From positions 132,820,949 through 132,884,948 of the forward strand of contig JAHLJT010008756.1 in assembly GCA_031308135.1 (NCBI GenBank): a stretch of DNA of 64,000 nt, given 5' to 3'. The position numbers and the translations under genes were made by a program. The DNA comes from Acheta domesticus. Its lineage: Eukaryota; Arthropoda; Insecta; Orthoptera; Gryllidae. Shown here piece after piece: positions 34,697-44,537 of this stretch. Position 1 is the first letter of the stretch; each line of letters opens with the position of its first letter. The notes beneath the pieces were generated by a model. The model saw only the letters and a program-made list of their open reading frames with translations, did no database searches and had not been told where the DNA came from.

Positions 34697-34977
34697 GACA
34701 CTGCTCTTCAAATGTTGAAATTTCGGGTTGAGAGTAAATGGAAAGTGGAACGAAATTCAAGCGTTTACGTAAGACGTAGCCAGTACATAAGGCACGGCTC
34801 TTCAAATGGCGAAAATTCGGGTTGAGAGTAAATCGAAAGTCGACCGTAACTCAGGCGCTTACGTCAGAAGTTGCGAGTACATGGGACACTGCTCTTCAAA
34901 TGACGAAATTTTGGGTTGAGAGTAAATCGAAAGCCGAACGAAACTCGGGCGTTTACATAATAAGTTGCAAGTTCACA
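34697..34977. repeat. 93-94-bp tandem repeat, 3 copies
   Basis: Units start at 34697, 34791 and 34884 with GRCACKGCTCTTCAAATG and continue through GGGTTGAGAGTAAATSGAAAG. The three differ at many positions, so the array is old. The left edge of the first unit is continuous with the preceding GC-richer sequence. Confidence 0.93.
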
Positions 34978-37900
34978 GATGAAGGCCTCGTTAGTATCGA
35001 AAAAAGTAGGGTTTGAAAAAATATCCCGAAGGGTTGAAAAATGCTCCGGTTTTTCTTTAAACATTGCATACGTCACAACAACTAAAATCACTTTGGATGG
35101 GTAGTGAGCTAATAGGTGATTGTAGAGGATCTTCAAAGTCCATCAACGGTGATTTTGAATATGTTCTGTACCAGAGCTCATCAAATTCAAGAAATGAGGT
35201 CAGACTTATCACGATGACCTGCTACAGTGTCCCGCGTGCCCCCTGTCTTTCATTAGATTAGAGCCGATCGCACCCGATCGTGTTGCCTCCCCTCTCGCCT
35301 GAGCTCACTCAACTAACAGCGGACCTCTTCTATTCCATAACTAAAGGAACACTGCAGTCACTTTTCAATTCTTCAGGATTATTTTTACAATCCATGACCA
35401 CTTTAATCTTTTCCTGATCAAGGACAGCCCCAGACATGGTACATTTTTGACACGGATTAAGAACGTAGTTGGGACGGATGATATTTCTTCATATTCAGTA
35501 TGCCAGGAAAATCTCTATGCATTGAGTAGAATCAGGACCACTTACTAACAATTGCATTTATGTTGGTAGCAACCAGATCATCGGGAAACCAGTGAGAAGG
35601 ACAACACGTCCAGCATCTATTGTGATTGTGGTTTGTAAGCAATTTATGTCTTTTATTGTTACAAGCTGCAGCTCGTGTTGCTAACACTATTTCTGTTTCA
35701 TTCACTCTCACCAGCCACTGGTGCCACTGGGAAGAGACTTCCCTGGCGCGCTGTATTAGAAACGTACAAGAGAGGTGCCCTGGGATCGGCCGTTTCCTTG
35801 CTTGCCTGCGATACATTCGAGGCTGCCGTCGCGTCGGTATTATCACTTATTTGAGGTAAAAACCACACGCGTTTTTACCTCAAAATAGTGTCCACGCTTT
35901 TCTCCTTAGCATCGGGCAATACGTTCATTTTCCCTAATTTAGCAATAGTCCAACAGAATGAAGTGTCTAGAGACGTCAAACCAGAATTCTTTCTGACCTG
36001 AAGCCCTGATTTAACATTCTACGGCTTAATTGTTGATGAAATGCTTTCTAAATACTTTTCAAAATTATTGCCTAGCCAAAGAACCGTAACGGCTCATGAC
36101 CTTATAATAAACAAATCAAACCTTTGAAATGAAAGAATGTTGCAAAACGAAGAAAATAAGTTTTTAGAGGGACGAGGTTGTTTTTGACTTCTGCCTCAAG
36201 TACAACATATTCGTGCAGCAATCTATGAACAAATAACTACTGTAAAAAAGCACAATCGTAAGTGAAGATATATGTGAATAGGTGAAGAGATGAAACGTTG
36301 GCCCCAATTTTTTCGAAACGACTTAGTAAAACTCGTTATACTTAGAGTTAGTTTAGAGTTATACTTAAAATCATTATACTTAAGAGTTAGTTTGAACCTT
36401 GGCATTTCAAGGTTCAAGGAAATATTTGTTGAGAGAAACTGGTCTCGCCTCTTTTATGGTACAAAGAAACGAGTCGTACTACTCTCTCCTAAGACGCCAC
36501 AGATGGACACAAAACAAAAGTTGAACTTATTTTCAAGTTTAGCATTTATTTCTGCCTTTGCGTCAACTTGAAAATGTAGACCCAAAACGGAAAGCTACAT
36601 CAAATGATACTTGCAAATGGAATCAGCAAAGAAGAATAGAAATGTGAATGTATGTATGATTAAAACATATGTGAAAAAATTCAGCGTTCATAGATCATTT
36701 CTCATTGCATGCATTTTTAGAGGTTTCTTACGATCAAACTGTGTACGCAGGGTTTACGATTATTCTCTCCGTGTTTTTACATATTTTAATTAACGTATCT
36801 CTCTGCAACGGCTATGAAAAAGTATTTATCCAACATGAAAAAAATTATTGCGCCATTAAATGGATAAACATCGTAACCTTATATCAACGCTCTCTGGATT
36901 CTCTTAACGTAAATTTCAACCCAAGCCGAGTCGTTTTTACTTGGATTTATGATGTATAATGTTTTACCCATTAGTAATATATTCTACTTATCCACTTTTG
37001 TTTATAGTTTCTCTCGCTTGCAGAAAGTTTATTTCACATTTTGCGCATCTTTTTATGAGTTGACGTTGAAAATGATTGCTATGAGGTAGATAATGGCCCA
37101 TTTTGGTTCAGAAAGCTGTTTTAAATTAAAAATTTAAAAAAATATTTCGTCTATAATTCTTATTTTTGGTGATGCTAGCAAAATCTAAAACAGATACAAA
37201 ATTAAATAAATTCTGTATCGAATTTCGTATCTACCATGCGCACAATGTGTGTATTATGTGTTAAACACGCTCATGAGACGTCGATTCAATGACAAATGTA
37301 GCAATTGTTGAAACATCGTTTAGGCTCAAAGTAATCATTACTATTGGTCATTACGTTAATGCAATCTACAGTGTAACTAAATGCCGATGAAGGCGTTCTG
37401 TGCTGTTTTGGAAAGATTCTTAAAATTAATCTTCATTATAAAGATAAAAAAATTGAACTATAATATTTCCAGTTATGTATGTTAATCAATTGCTTCTGAC
37501 AGCGTAATATTTCTCCAATAGATTAAATAACGAAAATAATATTGCATAAAGTTCCAAAAATAAATAAAAATATCCATAATTCTCAAACAAAAGAGTCACT
37601 GTTGTTAATACACTTTTGAAAATTGGATCTTTAACGTCCAAGGTACAATTAATGGTTTACAATATAGTTAGTGCGTTCAAGAAACTATTCACTAAATGTC
37701 TAATTTTAATGACATTGACATAATTTTAATGACAATACTTCAATTCTAGATATCTGGTAACAAAATGATAAGCGATTTTATTTGTTGTATTACTTCATTT
37801 AGTAGTCTCGCGAGAGTTGAAATTACACTTTTAGTTTCCCCAAGGTTGTAACCGCAGAAAACGCTTGTCTTGAATTTCAGGTAATCATTTTAAATGGAGC

Positions 37901-38370
37901 AATGGAGAGTTTTCTTACACCTATGTAGGCACGTTTTCTGAAGAGTGAAAACCAAGAACATTTTTCGGATGATACAGAATTTTTATAGATACGGGTGGTT
38001 TGTGGTAAGTCATTTATGTACACTATTAATAAGAATTCGTTGTTAAACTATTGCAAACGTTGTACAACCGTTAATTATTCCAAAAATATAATAATCTTCT
38101 GGGACTTACTACTTTAATAAAATATATAAAACACAGTATGAAAACTACCAGAGTCCTTGAACCCTCATAAGTATCGTTGAAAATGGCGATCACAAATTTG
38201 CTCATTGTAGCACTTCCATCCTCTAACTATTACCATTAAACGCCCTCCAAGTTCTCCTGTTCTCCAACTGGCAACATCCAGCTCGACTTTCTCCGCCGTC
38301 TCGACGCTTAAATTACCGCCCTTCCGCCCGCAACCACAGTCGCCTGGCGGCAGCGAGACGTTCTTGTCCC
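34978..38370. other. Largely AT-rich DNA, no gene supported
   Basis: 35530-35860 is GC-richer and open on both strands (104 codons minus, 77 codons plus). The minus frame is basic with several Cys, Trp and His residues but matches no family I recognise. A small local duplication (GTTATACTTAGAGTTAGTTT and its variant) sits at 36335-36395. The remainder is featureless. Confidence 0.4.
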
Positions 38371-38420
38371 ATGCTTCACCCCCGTCGGTCCCCTCCCCGT
38401 AGCCTCACCTCTTCCTCCTT

Positions 38421-38948
38421 TTCCCCTTCTATCTCCGTCTCCCCTTCTATCTCCGGCCCCCCTTCTATCGCCGTCTCCCCTTCTATCGCCGTCTCCCCTT
38501 CTATCGCCGTCTCCCCTTCTATCTCCGGCTCCCCTTCTATCTCCGTCCCCCTTCTATCTCGTCTCCCCTTCTACTTCCGGATCCCCTTCTATCTCCGTCT
38601 CCCCTTCTATCGCCGTCTCCCCTTCTATCGCCGTCTCCCCTTCTATCGCCGTCTCCCCTTCTATCGCCGTCTCCCCTTCTATCGCCGTGACCCCTTCTAT
38701 CGCCGTCTCCCCTTCTATTTCCGGATCCCCTTCTATCTCCGTCTCCCCTTCTATCGCCGTCTCCCCTTCTATCACCGTCTCCCCTTCTATCGCCGTCTCC
38801 CCTTCTATATCCGTCTCCCCTTCTATCGCCGTCTCCCCTTCTATCGCCGTCTCCCCTTCTATCTCAGTCTCCCCTTCTATTTCCGGATCCTCCTCTATCT
38901 CCGGCTCCCCTTCTATCTCCGTCTCCCCTTCTATCTCCGGCTTCCGTT
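38421..38948. repeat. 18-bp minisatellite (CCCCTTCTATCGCCGTCT)n
   Basis: About 29 units. Variants CTCCGG, TTCCGGAT and CTCCGTCT recur in order: the TTCCGGATCC variant is at about 38575, 38719 and 38881, that is 144 bp and 162 bp apart (8 and 9 units). The 18-bp period keeps long frames open on both strands, a Ser-Pro-Ser-Ile-Ala-Val hexapeptide on plus and an Ile-Glu-Gly-Glu-Thr-Ala-type hexapeptide on minus. A repetitive coding exon cannot be excluded outright. The single frame-disrupting unit at 38545-38562 and the lack of splice context argue against it. Confidence 0.93.
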
Positions 38949-39480
38949 CTTTCTCTCTCTTCCACTTTATCTCCACCTTGCATACCAGCTCTAACTCCGA
39001 CTCTATCTCCGTCTCCGCCTGCGCTACAACCTCCCCTCCTTCCTGCCGCCGCTAACTGTCACTACGTCCGCCTACTACGCCCACACCCGCCTCCGTCACA
39101 TCCTCGCCACTAGCCTCAACCCCTGTCCCCGCCACCGTTCCCCGTCCCTGCCTCCGCCAGCGTCCCCGCTTTGGCCCCTCCTCCTTCCCCTCTTCAAATT
39201 GCTTCCCCTATTCGCCGAGCAGCCCCATCCGTCTGCGACTTAGATGGTAATTATGGCGCCGCGGAGGGGCCCAGTTCATAAATTCGTTTAATTGATAATT
39301 ACGGCGCGCGCGTCCGTCGCCGCCGCCGCCGCGTTTTTCGTGTCGCCCGCTGTTTTTGGCGCGCAATACAGCTGAGTGGCTGTTCCGAGGATGCTTAACG
39401 CGACGCGATGCGCGTCGCCGCCACTCTCTTAAAAAGCGGCGGACGCGACACTGAGCGAACAAATATACGCGTGTGATACT
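38949..39480. other. C-rich then CpG-rich island, no gene seen
   Basis: Decayed C-rich words lead to about 39200. From 39230 a single-copy stretch with AGATGGTAATTATGGCGCCG and GTTTAATTGATAATTACGG carries several homeodomain-type TAATTA cores, followed by a CpG-dense block. An enhancer role is plausible but is inference only. Confidence 0.35.
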
Positions 39481-39638
39481 CGGACGTGCAGGGCCATGAT
39501 ATTCTTCACGGTATCGCTACACTTCACTACCGAGGTAATATTAATGTTGAAGAAATGCTAATCAATATTAAAAATTTAACAAAAATAAAAACTGAAACAT
39601 TTCAAGTGACGTTATTTTTTAAAGTTCTGAAATGAAAG

Positions 39639-39701
<63 letters not shown>

Positions 39702-39703
39702 TA
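39639..39703. repeat. (TTA)n microsatellite
   Basis: About 21 perfect TTA units just left of a LINE reverse-transcriptase fragment. It reads as polyasparagine on the minus strand, an artefact. Confidence 0.97.
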
Positions 39704-39711
39704 AAATGAGG

Positions 39712-39875
39712 CAAACTGACAGCGTCAGAGAGCACTGAAGTTGATACACACACTGTGATTCAAGATCTTGAGCCAGGTAAAAGTTGCAAATATCTGGGCA
39801 TTGAAGAATGTGAGACCATCTCGAACGACACAATGAAAGGAAGAATTCACAAGGATTATTATTATTATTATTAAT
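39712..39875 (+). mobile_element. LINE reverse-transcriptase fragment between TTA tracts
   Basis: One open frame from 39709 reads GKLTASESTEVDTHTV, then IQDLEPGKSCKYLGIEE, then MKGRIHKDYYYYY, ending in TAA. The KYLGIEE block with the following MKxxIxKEYxRR-like stretch is the C-terminal part of the RT domain in a LINE family common in insects and crustaceans. After the lysine the codons become TAT repeats, so the coding sequence runs straight into the right-hand (TTA)n tract at 39857-39890. The microsatellite probably grew from the GAGTATTA-type codons of this motif. It is only about 150 bp and dead. Confidence 0.8.
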
Positions 39876-39890
39876 ATTATTATTATTATT
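39857..39890. repeat. (TTA)n microsatellite, interrupted
   Basis: About 11 units with one TTAATA interruption, directly continuous with the LINE fragment. Confidence 0.9.
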
Positions 39891-39977
39891 TTAAATTCCT
39901 ATCTTTCACAGCTGTAAGCTTAACAATTGCAAAGGAAAATGTTCCCCGTTTCACAATTGCCAACAACTGTTACCCCA

Positions 39978-40107
39978 TAGCTACTTAGCAAAAGTAAATG
40001 ATATACAAAATGTGTGCCAGTTCGAAGACTGATCCAGCTAGGAATCGACCTCGGATCTCCCGGTATACGCCCACGTGCTGTACTCACTAGAGCTACCAAG
40101 ACTATCA
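39978..40107 (-). mobile_element. SINE-2 copy (tRNA-like head)
   Basis: On the minus strand the sequence starts GATAGTCTTGGTAGCTCTAG, whose TGGTAGCTCTAG fits the pol III A box. A B-box-like AGGTCGATTCC lies at 40041-40051, followed by CTAGCTGGATCAG. The 3' part (CACACATTTTGTATATC) is short. The head is the same family as 40222 and 44331. A-to-B spacing is about 45 bp, which suits a tRNA-derived promoter. It is not an intact tRNA gene because the acceptor and anticodon arms do not pair convincingly. Confidence 0.7.
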
Positions 40108-40221
40108 ACTCTTCAAACAGACCTTGGGAGTTAAGGTCCGGAGTGACTTATATTTTATGTGGTGAAATGTAAAGGTAACCGTCATAGGGACTATGAACTT
40201 CTAAAGACCGGTCGAAAATTC

Positions 40222-40345
40222 GATTGTCTTGGTAGCTCAAGTGGTTACAGTATCTGTCAAAAGTCAGGACAAGTATAGATCTTTATCAGGTGAAACAGTT
40301 TTCACAAAGAGTTATAATCAGATCGAAGTTGCCAAATCTATTGAT
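40222..40345 (+). mobile_element. SINE-2 copy, partial
   Basis: It starts GATTGTCTTGGTAGCTCAAG (A-box part), like the minus-strand copy 115 bp to its left. Its body, CAGTTTTCACAAAGAG onward, matches 44331-44436. The B box is lost in a deletion near 40255-40265. The 3' end has ATTGATTTTGATTGA, which resembles the GATT-type tails of SINE-1. Confidence 0.6.
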
Positions 40346-41182
40346 TTTGATTGATAAAGCACGTTTAGTAAACAATCTTAATGTCACGTTCTGAGCTTAG
40401 ACTACATGGTGCATCACGATTATGATCTATAATGACAAAAGAAAAAGGAAACAGGACGAGGGTTCTTTGAGTTTCACATTATTTTTATGTGAGAAAAGTT
40501 AATTTTTGGGTGAACATATGTTGTAAAACGTTGAGAAGAAAGATTCATTTTAATTTCACGCTGTACTAAAGACTATACGTTATTTATTAACAAAATCATT
40601 GTCATTGTCTTCGCTCTGAATCCTGCATTTGAACGTTATTTTATTTTAACATTAAAAAGCAAGTATTTCACGTGATGTTCGAGTACCTTTGATGAATTGA
40701 CAAGTTCTCCTCCTACCTCTGCAATCCGTAAAAAATCTCTTTCACGTAGAGTCATGGGACCTGTGAAAATACTTTGCATACTTCGCAGCAATAATTACCA
40801 ATAAACTACATGTCTAGAGTATACCCTTTCAAGAATTTTCAGAGAGTTAATGTCACACCACTTGGAAGCCACAAAGGGTCACATGAGCTAGTAGGGTAAC
40901 TTTCAATAAAGTAAGCATAAAGGGAAAAGGTACCCCAGCTTCTTTAATAACTTCAATAAAAAAGAAGAGACAAGAGTGGGCAGGCCGAGTAATTGGAAAG
41001 GAGTGGATCAGTACAAATGAAGGAATTAAACTGGTGACGGGTCCATTGCATACTTTTACGGAAACTGACCAGCGAAGATCCATTTAATGCAGTTTTAGTA
41101 CTGAAATGCAGGGAAACAAAAATACACAAGGAAGAAACACGAATTTTATAGACATAGAGATAAAGTAAGGAAAATCCTGAAT

Positions 41183-41224
<42 letters not shown>

Positions 41225-41974
41225 GTGGCTATTTGCCTTTGGAAAAGATAGTAAAAGTGAGAATCAATAGTTATTTAACTCAATACTTGATACTCATAGC
41301 TTGTAATAATGCAAATGTTATGAGAGGATATAAACTCAAACTGTTTGTAGTAAGATGTGCAAATAATTGGGTATCTGTGTCCATCTCTACCATATCTGTA
41401 GGTATAATTGAAGCCGATTATTAGGTTATACAAACAAAAAGTAAACTAGACAGATGCAATATTAAAATTATTTGGTTAGCAATTAATTCAAGAATAAATG
41501 GAGTTGACCGTATTCTCTAATGTTTAATAGTTGTTTATTTCGTTGTTTAGCCTGGCGGTTTAGTTTGGTCTAATCTAGACACATGAGAAGTAAATAGCAC
41601 ATATTTAAATAATTTATTTCACATAAAAATGAATATTATATGAGATACACATTGTATACCAGATATTATTTTATATTTAATTATGAGCGCCACAACAAAG
41701 GAATGCTACGACTTCGATACTAATGGACGGTCAGATGGATGTGATTTTGACTGAACCCATTTTTAATCCAAAAAGGGAAATCTATAAATAATTGCCTTTT
41801 GGAAAAGATATCATAAGACGTGAAACATAAACCGAATTATTTGCAACTGAAACTTGTGTTTTAACATTCTTGTTCAAAAAATTTCACCATTCCACTTTGT
41901 GGCTCTCGGAGCCGTTTACCCAGAACGACACTTCTCCCACAAAGCGCCGCTGAAGGACGCGCCCCTGCACAAAT
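40346..41974. other. AT-rich DNA, no gene seen
   Basis: The only clear feature is the AAAG/GA microsatellite at 41185-41224. Short frames have no domains. Confidence 0.5.
41185..41224. repeat. (AAAG)n(AG)n microsatellite
   Basis: About six GAAA units followed by eight GA units. Confidence 0.92.
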
Positions 41975-42530
41975 CGATTGATTGATTGATTGATTCGTGT
42001 TTCCGGGCGCGTCAACTACTTAGGTCATTGATCCCGTAAGTGTAGTGTGTATTTTTTCTCGGGATGTGGCGATGATCTTTTCCCCTCCGGATGGCGAGAT
42101 TTGGCGCCGACCTACCGTCGACTAGCGGGGTTTTCCCCTCAACCAGCTGTCTCCCACAGGCGGGCACCGCCCCAGCCGGCACAAGCTGTAAGCTCCCGAC
42201 CGGTCTCCCGACACGTGTGGTCGTGGAGTGCATGTTAGTGTAAGTGTGTGTAAGAGGAGAGGATAGGAAAAGGAAGAGGAAGGAAGGATCGCGCGCGGCC
42301 CGTGGCCCGTTTGTTAGGGTACTTCTCCGGCATTCGCCTGGTGTTGATCGGAGAAACCACGGAAAACTACCGATCAAAGCCGCCGGGCGCTAGAATTCTC
42401 CTCCAGACAGCCACTGAATTCGACCTAGCTGACAAGCTAGTGTCGAATATCCTGCCGACGTCGGGACTCAAACCTAGGACCTCCCGGCCAGAGGCATTGT
42501 CGTGACATCAGTTCATGCACTCGGGTTGAG
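41975..42530 (-). mobile_element. SINE-1, nearly full length, with (GATT)n tail
   Basis: The minus strand runs from the degraded head at about 42530 to a (GATT)5 tail at 41975-41995. The B box is GGTTTGAGTCCC at 42467-42478 (minus). The body includes a perfect 7-bp inverted repeat, TGATCGG (42345-42351) and CCGATCA (42370-42376), and the 3' sequence ACGCGCCCGGAAACACGAAT. The A-box end is altered (ACTCGGGTTGAG replaces ACTGAGCCATCTC). The length of about 540 bp is long for a SINE. Transcription would be by RNA polymerase III, and mobilisation by a partner LINE recognising the GATT/AATC tail is inferred. Confidence 0.9.
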
Positions 42531-42769
42531 AAGAGCAGAGATACGGCCGTAGGGATAGCTATGTGATACCTGCACGTACCGCTTAACCCATGGCCGCATG
42601 GGCGGAATGTGCCTGGTAGGCCTTAGCTCATAAAGAGCTGTTGTGCCAAAGTACATATATACATTGTTTATTACATATTAATGAGAGAAGAGAAATGGTG
42701 AATGGCCAGGAAAGAAAACTGTAGTAAAGTTTCATGTCAATACACATCAGCATCATTTACACTGCGGTC
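42531..42769. other. No gene seen
   Basis: Intermediate composition, no recognisable feature. Confidence 0.4.
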
Positions 42770-43110
42770 CTGCCACCGTCGGGAGTGCAAATCGATCGCA
42801 GGCGAGATGGAGAAGAGCGTTTTCCAGAGAGACGCCCTGCGCCCAGCGGCGGCCTGAGCAGCGGAGGGTCCGCGGAGGCGGTCGGATTTTTCCGCGGATG
42901 CGTTTAATTGCTCTCGCCCCGACGACGGGCGGGGCGCGGCGGGGGGCGATGGCGGGGGCAAGGGCGGGGGGAGGGAGACTGAAATATGACACGATTTGTA
43001 GCCGCGAGGGGCGGCCTGCACCCGCATATCCGAGCAGTGGGCTGCGGTCTGCAGATGCGAAAAACATTGTGCGAGGGAATGTCTCGGTTACATGAGAGCG
43101 CCACAATCTG
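42770..43110. other. CpG-rich single-copy island
   Basis: CpG-dense, mostly non-repetitive, with GATGCGTTTAATTGCTCTCG at 42897 and a G-rich segment at 42920-42985. Overlapping frames on both strands carry no domain. Candidate regulatory DNA by composition only. Confidence 0.3.
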
Positions 43111-43393
43111 AGAGACAAGTTGATGATGAAATTCTCATCATATTTTTACCTCCACGTCTTTCTAACGTATTTGTTAGTTGGAAAAGAAGCTCCAAAATTT
43201 TTTAAAGAGTTACACACGCAGATATTTATTTAAAGTAGTTGCTAATTAGTTGACTTTCAACATATTTGATGATAGGATTTTAAGTTGAACTATAGACTGT
43301 CTCTTGTAAAATTGTTAATTTAATGAAAGTTGTTTCATTAAATTAAAATGATAAGATTTTACTTAAGATACTCCCCCCATGATGGCACTGATA

Positions 43394-43620
43394 CTTGAGT
43401 TTTTATTTCTTGGCGCGTAGAGGCTTGTCTTCACAATGGAACATCTCACGGAATTTCGCGCTATTTTTGGTCGTGCAGCTAGGAGTCACATGATCGCGAT
43501 TGTATCGAGCAGTAATGGCTATCATGTGACTCCTAGTGGCATGATCGGGAGCGACGCGATTAACCGTGAGATATTCCATCGTGAAGACAGGCCCCTACGC
43601 GCCAAGAAATAAAACTCAAG
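43394..43620. mobile_element. Foldback MITE, 227 bp, TA target site
   Basis: The two halves are near-perfect inverted repeats. CTTGAGTTTTTATTTCTTGG on the left pairs with CCAAGAAATAAAACTCAAG on the right, and pairing continues through GGCGCGTAG, TGTCTTCAC and CATCTCACGG. An inner arm CTAGGAGTCACATGAT pairs with ATCATGTGACTCCTAG around a loop near 43510. Outside the termini lie TA (43392-43393) and TA (43621-43622), as expected for Tc1/mariner-type insertion. It has no coding capacity, so it would depend on a transposase elsewhere. Confidence 0.88.
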
Positions 43621-43919
43621 TATAGGACGTTTTCAGGAAATTTCATTCCGAGTTTGTCTCCAATCGATTAACTGGTTTTTATTTAAACATGTTAATATCC
43701 CCTGAAGCTGAGATGTGAAGACGTGTCGCCCATGCGTGGAGTCGGCGGCAGCTTCAAATTACTTAATGTAAAATTACATTCCGCATGAAGTAAATAGATA
43801 CTACAGGAGGGAATATATAATTACGAGGTTTGCTAATTATCATGACGTTATCCATGATTGTGAATTCTGAAAGATCCCAATGGTGACTACACATAACGAA
43901 TTAGTCGGCATGGACTGCA
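43621..43919. other. No gene seen
   Basis: AT-rich, featureless. Confidence 0.45.
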
Positions 43920-44190
43920 TTTACATCATTTAAATAGCGTAATTGGAGGTAATGTGTCGATGTGACGAGAGGCGCAGAGGATGCGTCCCACTGCGCGGAG
44001 GCGGCGGCGTCCGCCCGCGATCGCAGGCGATCCTGCCGGCCTCCTGATTGGACGGGGCCGTTAGCGCATAAACCGCTGCGCCCGAATTCGCAATTAAAGC
44101 CTCCGCGAGGAAGCGGGGACGCGAGGAGGGGGGAGGGGAGGTTTGGGTGACACATGGCGCCTCCATCATGCGCGGGGGGACGCCTAGACG
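43920..44190. other. CpG-rich single-copy island with homeodomain-type sites
   Basis: It contains CATCATTTAAATAGCGTAAT, GAATTCGCAATTAAAGCC and a CpG-dense centre (GCGGCGGCGTCCGCCCGCGATCGCAGGCGA is palindrome-rich). Open frames on both strands have no domains. Possible enhancer; not testable from this sequence alone. Confidence 0.3.
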
Positions 44191-44247
44191 GGGGACCTAC
44201 GAATCAAAATTTGTATTTAGTTTCTTTCCGTAAGGTTCCCAGATATC

Positions 44248-44300
44248 CGGAGGTTTGATCTGCGACAGGAATAACGTAAGCTTATATTATTTATTGTCAC
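44248..44300. repeat. Left copy of a 53-bp diverged direct repeat
   Basis: ATCCGGAGGTTTGATCTGCG through GCTTATATTATTTATTGT recurs at 44484-44537 with around 80 percent identity. The two copies bracket the SINE-2 fragment. Confidence 0.8.
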
Positions 44301-44330
44301 CGAGGCTCTGAACTAAAGGCTCTTTGAAAA

Positions 44331-44436
44331 GTCGACTCTTGTAGCTAAAGTTGTTAGAGTATCTGATGTCTACTGATGAAATAAAATTCACAAAGGAATG
44401 CAAAAGAAACAAATTTGAGTTGACCAGAATTTAGCG
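44331..44436 (+). mobile_element. SINE-2 copy, partial and diverged
   Basis: GTCGACTCTTGTAGCTAAAG followed by TTAGAGTATCTG corresponds to the SINE-2 A-box region. AAAATTCACAAAGGAATG to GAGTTGACC matches the body at 40290-40330. No B box is recognisable. It lies between the two 53-bp direct repeats. Confidence 0.55.
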
Positions 44437-44483
44437 TATGATATATCATGCGATGGGCTGTAATGGGTTAAGTTTTTGAAATT

Positions 44484-44537
44484 ATTCGGAAGTTTCACCT
44501 GCGATAGGAATAATGTTTGCTTATATTATTTATTGTG
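44484..44537. repeat. Right copy of the 53-bp direct repeat
   Basis: ATTCGGAAGTTTCACCTGCG through GCTTATATTATTTATTGT, 236 bp from its partner. It is too long and diverged to be a target-site duplication, so an ancient local duplication is likelier. Confidence 0.8.

Noticed and set aside
35532..35846. 104-codon minus-strand frame with Cys/His/Trp residues, considered as a transposase or zinc-finger remnant
   Set aside because: The Cys/His spacing does not fit a named zinc-finger pattern and no transposase motif is visible. Left as unassigned.
39978..40107. A tRNA gene
   Set aside because: A- and B-box-like motifs are present, but no acceptor or anticodon stem pairs properly and the head is repeated with a SINE body elsewhere.
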